Shown: positions 62,710 to 64,000 of the stretch, piece by piece
Numbering within the stretch: the first letter of the stretch is position 1
Layout of the letters: each line of letters opens with the position of its first letter
From: Cerasicoccus frondis
GTDB lineage: Bacteria > Verrucomicrobiota > Verrucomicrobiia > Opitutales > Cerasicoccaceae
Assembly: GCA_031296915.1 (NCBI GenBank)
Contig: JAVDPC010000004.1
Span: 186,001-250,000 of the forward strand
Length of the DNA: 64,000 nt
Direction of reading: 5' to 3'
Made by a program: the position numbers and the translations under genes
The notes under the pieces: generated by a model
The model's database searches: none
Told to the model about the DNA's origin: nothing
Seen by the model: only the letters and a program-made list of their open reading frames with translations

Positions 62710-62718
62710 GAACGGTGA

Positions 62719-63192
62719 CTACTGCTTGGGTTTGAAGACGATTGGGTCCTGAGGCTCGATGCTAAGGCTAAGCCTACGGCCCTCGTCCAGCTGATATTCT
62801 TTCCGGTCGCCCAGCGGCATCTCACCGCGCAGAAGGAATTCCTGAGTCGCAAAGGCAAGACAGGCGTCTGTCGACGCAGCGTCTTTGTATTTAAGCCCGC
62901 GCACCACGAGCAAGCAGCGGTAGGCGCATTGGCCATTGGTCTCAGTGACTTTGGCGGTAAAGATTGTCCCGTGCTGCAGATCGGCCTCCCCCTCTATCGC
63001 TTCCTGTCCCATGGTGAATGTGGCTGACTCGCCAGACTTGGTGACGATGGTCGGGCCCGCGATGCGGCGGCTGTTCGATTCATCCAAGATGTCGTCCTGC
63101 CAGACCTCAACGTGGATTTTTAAAAGTTGGCCCATCGCGGGCAATGTCAGGCTACAGAACGCCAGAGCGAGAATGCAGGATTTCCAGTTCAT
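62719..63192 (-). CDS. Exported hypothetical protein
   Basis: The 157-residue protein starts with a signal peptide (ILALAFCSLTLPAMG) and contains a mostly beta sequence (RIAGPTIVTKSGESATFTMG, a possible carbohydrate or pilus-secretin-like turn) ending DPIVFKPKQ. The pattern SGESATFTMG resembles the secretin-associated 'tlspGkeAsv.vG' stretch of verrucomicrobial exported proteins. I cannot name it more precisely. Confidence 0.62.
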   Translation of the reverse strand: MNWKSCILALAFCSLTLPAMGQLLKIHVEVWQDDILDESNSRRIAGPTIVTKSGESATFTMGQEAIEGEADLQHGTIFTAKVTETNGQCAYRCLLVVRGLKYKDAASTDACLAFATQEFLLRGEMPLGDRKEYQLDEGRRLSLSIEPQDPIVFKPKQ

Positions 63193-63237
63193 GATAGTTT
63201 CTAATTTACCGCTGATAACTCATATTTCCAAATATAA

Positions 63238-63265
63238 AAAAGCCGCTGACTTTCATCAGCGGCTT
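63238..63265 (-). terminator. Rho-independent terminator of ftsH
   Basis: AAAGCCGCTGA and TCAGCGGCTTT form an 11-bp stem with a CTTTCA loop. On the minus strand the stem is followed by six T residues (GGCTTTTTTAT), the proper orientation for ftsH. The AAAA on the other side makes it possibly bidirectional. Confidence 0.85.
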
Positions 63266-63287
63266 TCGGTAATAAAGTTGTCTCGGT

Positions 63288-64000
63288 TTACGCGGGCATC
63301 CCTGCCGGAGCGGCGCCGGGGAGGCCTTCGTCGCCGTCGTCTTCCTTGGTCTTCGGCTTCTTGGCGGGCTTCTCGGCTTCCTCTTCCTTTTCGGGCGGAG
63401 GCGTGGTGTTGTTGATCACCGGAGAGCGCAGCTCGCCAAACTCGAGGATTTCGTGGACGTGCTTGCCGTCGATCGTCTCGTATTCGAGCAGGGCTTCGGC
63501 AATGCCTTCGAGGGCCTTGCGATGCTCCTCGATGATCTGCTCAGCGCGCTTGTATTGGGCGTTGAGGATCTTCTGCATCTCGGAGTCGATCTTGCGGGCG
63601 GTTTCCTCGGAGTAGTCCTGGTTGCGGGTGATTTCCTTGGCCAGGAAGATGTGCTGCTGGTTTTCGCCTAGGGCGATCGGGCCAAGCTCGCTCATGCCGA
63701 GGTCGCACACCATGGTGCGAGCGGCGCGGGTGGCTTGCTTGATGTCGCTGGATGCGCCACTGGAGAAATCGCCCGTTTCGAGCTCTTCGCCAATGCGGCC
63801 TGCCATGCAGCAGCAAATGAAGTTAAGGATGTCGTTCTTGGTCTCGCCGAGGACTTCCTTGGTCGGCGTGAGCATGGCCATGCCGAGGGCGCGTCCGCGC
63901 GGAAGAATCGTCACCTTGTGCAGCTCGTGATTCTTGCTCTTGAGGACGGCTTGAACGAGCGCATGGCCGGCTTCGTGGAAGGCGGTGGAGCGCTTGTCTT
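63288..64000 (-). CDS. ftsH: ATP-dependent zinc metalloprotease FtsH (C-terminal part; 5' end beyond window)
   Basis: FtsH is the membrane-bound AAA+ protease that degrades misfolded and regulated proteins. Only the peptidase domain is inside: STAFHEAGHALVQAVLKSKNH carries the zinc HEAGH at the edge of the window. PRGRALGMAM, FICCCMAGRIGEELETGDFSSGASSDIKQAT and ARTMVCDLGMSELGP follow as in the family, with the third zinc ligand in the SGASSDIKQAT region. The C-terminal tail after residue ~170 of this part is Lys/Glu/Pro-rich (EKEEEAEKPAKKPKTKEDD). AAA+ and membrane segments must lie upstream on the minus strand, beyond 64000. Confidence 0.96.
   Translation of the reverse strand, partial: DKRSTAFHEAGHALVQAVLKSKNHELHKVTILPRGRALGMAMLTPTKEVLGETKNDILNFICCCMAGRIGEELETGDFSSGASSDIKQATRAARTMVCDLGMSELGPIALGENQQHIFLAKEITRNQDYSEETARKIDSEMQKILNAQYKRAEQIIEEHRKALEGIAEALLEYETIDGKHVHEILEFGELRSPVINNTTPPPEKEEEAEKPAKKPKTKEDDGDEGLPGAAPAGMPA

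Overview
The window looks like chromosome from a member of the Verrucomicrobiota, probably class Opitutia (Opitutales/Puniceicoccales-like). The case rests on a PVC-type bacterial microcompartment (BMC) locus, a PEP-CTERM exported protein, verrucomicrobial-style pseudopilins, secreted proteins with a DxxxDGDxLTxxLEFAxGGDP segment, and moderately GC-rich coding sequence with AT-rich spacers. The taxon is inferred from family knowledge, not from a marker-gene search. I saw no rRNA, tRNA, CRISPR array or prophage.

Layout. 1-2.9 kb: end of a VOC/glyoxalase gene, a RimK-type ATP-grasp ligase fused to an RCK_C domain, and an AstE/AspA-like M14 deacylase. 3.2-7.3 kb: PEP-CTERM protein, a gene-poor stretch with a C18 tract, an MFS transporter, a LuxR-type response regulator and a DUF971 protein. 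7.3-16.3 kb: a 1965-residue alpha-2-macroglobulin with an intact thioester motif, NAD-dependent DNA ligase (LigA) and TsaB. 16.4-19.2 kb: trkH-trkA potassium uptake pair. 19.4-34.7 kb: GumN/TraB protein, argH, EamA transporter, a receiver domain without its phospho-acceptor Asp, PPK2, M48 lipoprotein protease, DUF1275 protein, M20 dipeptidase, an ABC1/UbiB kinase broken by an in-frame stop, a lipase-like hydrolase, a large membrane protein, VanZ and TatD. 35-43.1 kb: three exported proteins, two of them very large paralogues with AVTTAKIAD-type repeats, one carrying an inserted seven-repeat propeller. 43.3-45.5 kb: a membrane protein, TcdA, then a repeat-rich spacer with a 24-nt degenerate tandem array and a 272-bp MITE-like element.

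45.5-53.4 kb, all on the minus strand, is the metabolic core: pduL, BMC-H, BMC-H, ackA-like kinase, BMC-H, BMC-P, CoA-acylating aldehyde dehydrogenase, BMC-P, BMC-P, class II aldolase and a lactate/malate dehydrogenase-like gene. By analogy with PVC-type compartments this shell would enclose conversion of fuculose/rhamnulose phosphate to lactaldehyde, lactyl-CoA, lactyl-phosphate and lactate. The kinase has changed active-site residues, and the aldehyde dehydrogenase, aldolase and PduL each carry a terminal amphipathic helix that could be an encapsulation peptide. 53.5-64 kb: a hypothetical gene, a decayed methyltransferase pseudogene, a metallophosphatase, two pseudopilins separated by a second MITE-like element, DAP decarboxylase-like and inositol monophosphatase-like genes, an MBL-fold nuclease-like protein, ApaG, MarC, and the 3' part of ftsH (HEAGH present).

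The most unusual genome-scale signal is a set of small dispersed palindromes. The 17-bp ACTTTGCNNYGCAAAGT family occurs at least nine times and most copies lie inside genes, read in frame as short peptides (FASQS, FAMQS, LCDAK) in LigA, TsaB, the alpha-2-macroglobulin and the BMC dehydrogenase. Three other families (a GCCCGGTAGGGACACCGGGC hairpin, an AATTTGCTCACTTTAA repeat, and GGTTCGAAAGTT-type spacers in the BMC locus) populate intergenic DNA. Two genes interrupted by in-frame TAG codons and one methyltransferase remnant point to ongoing gene decay.
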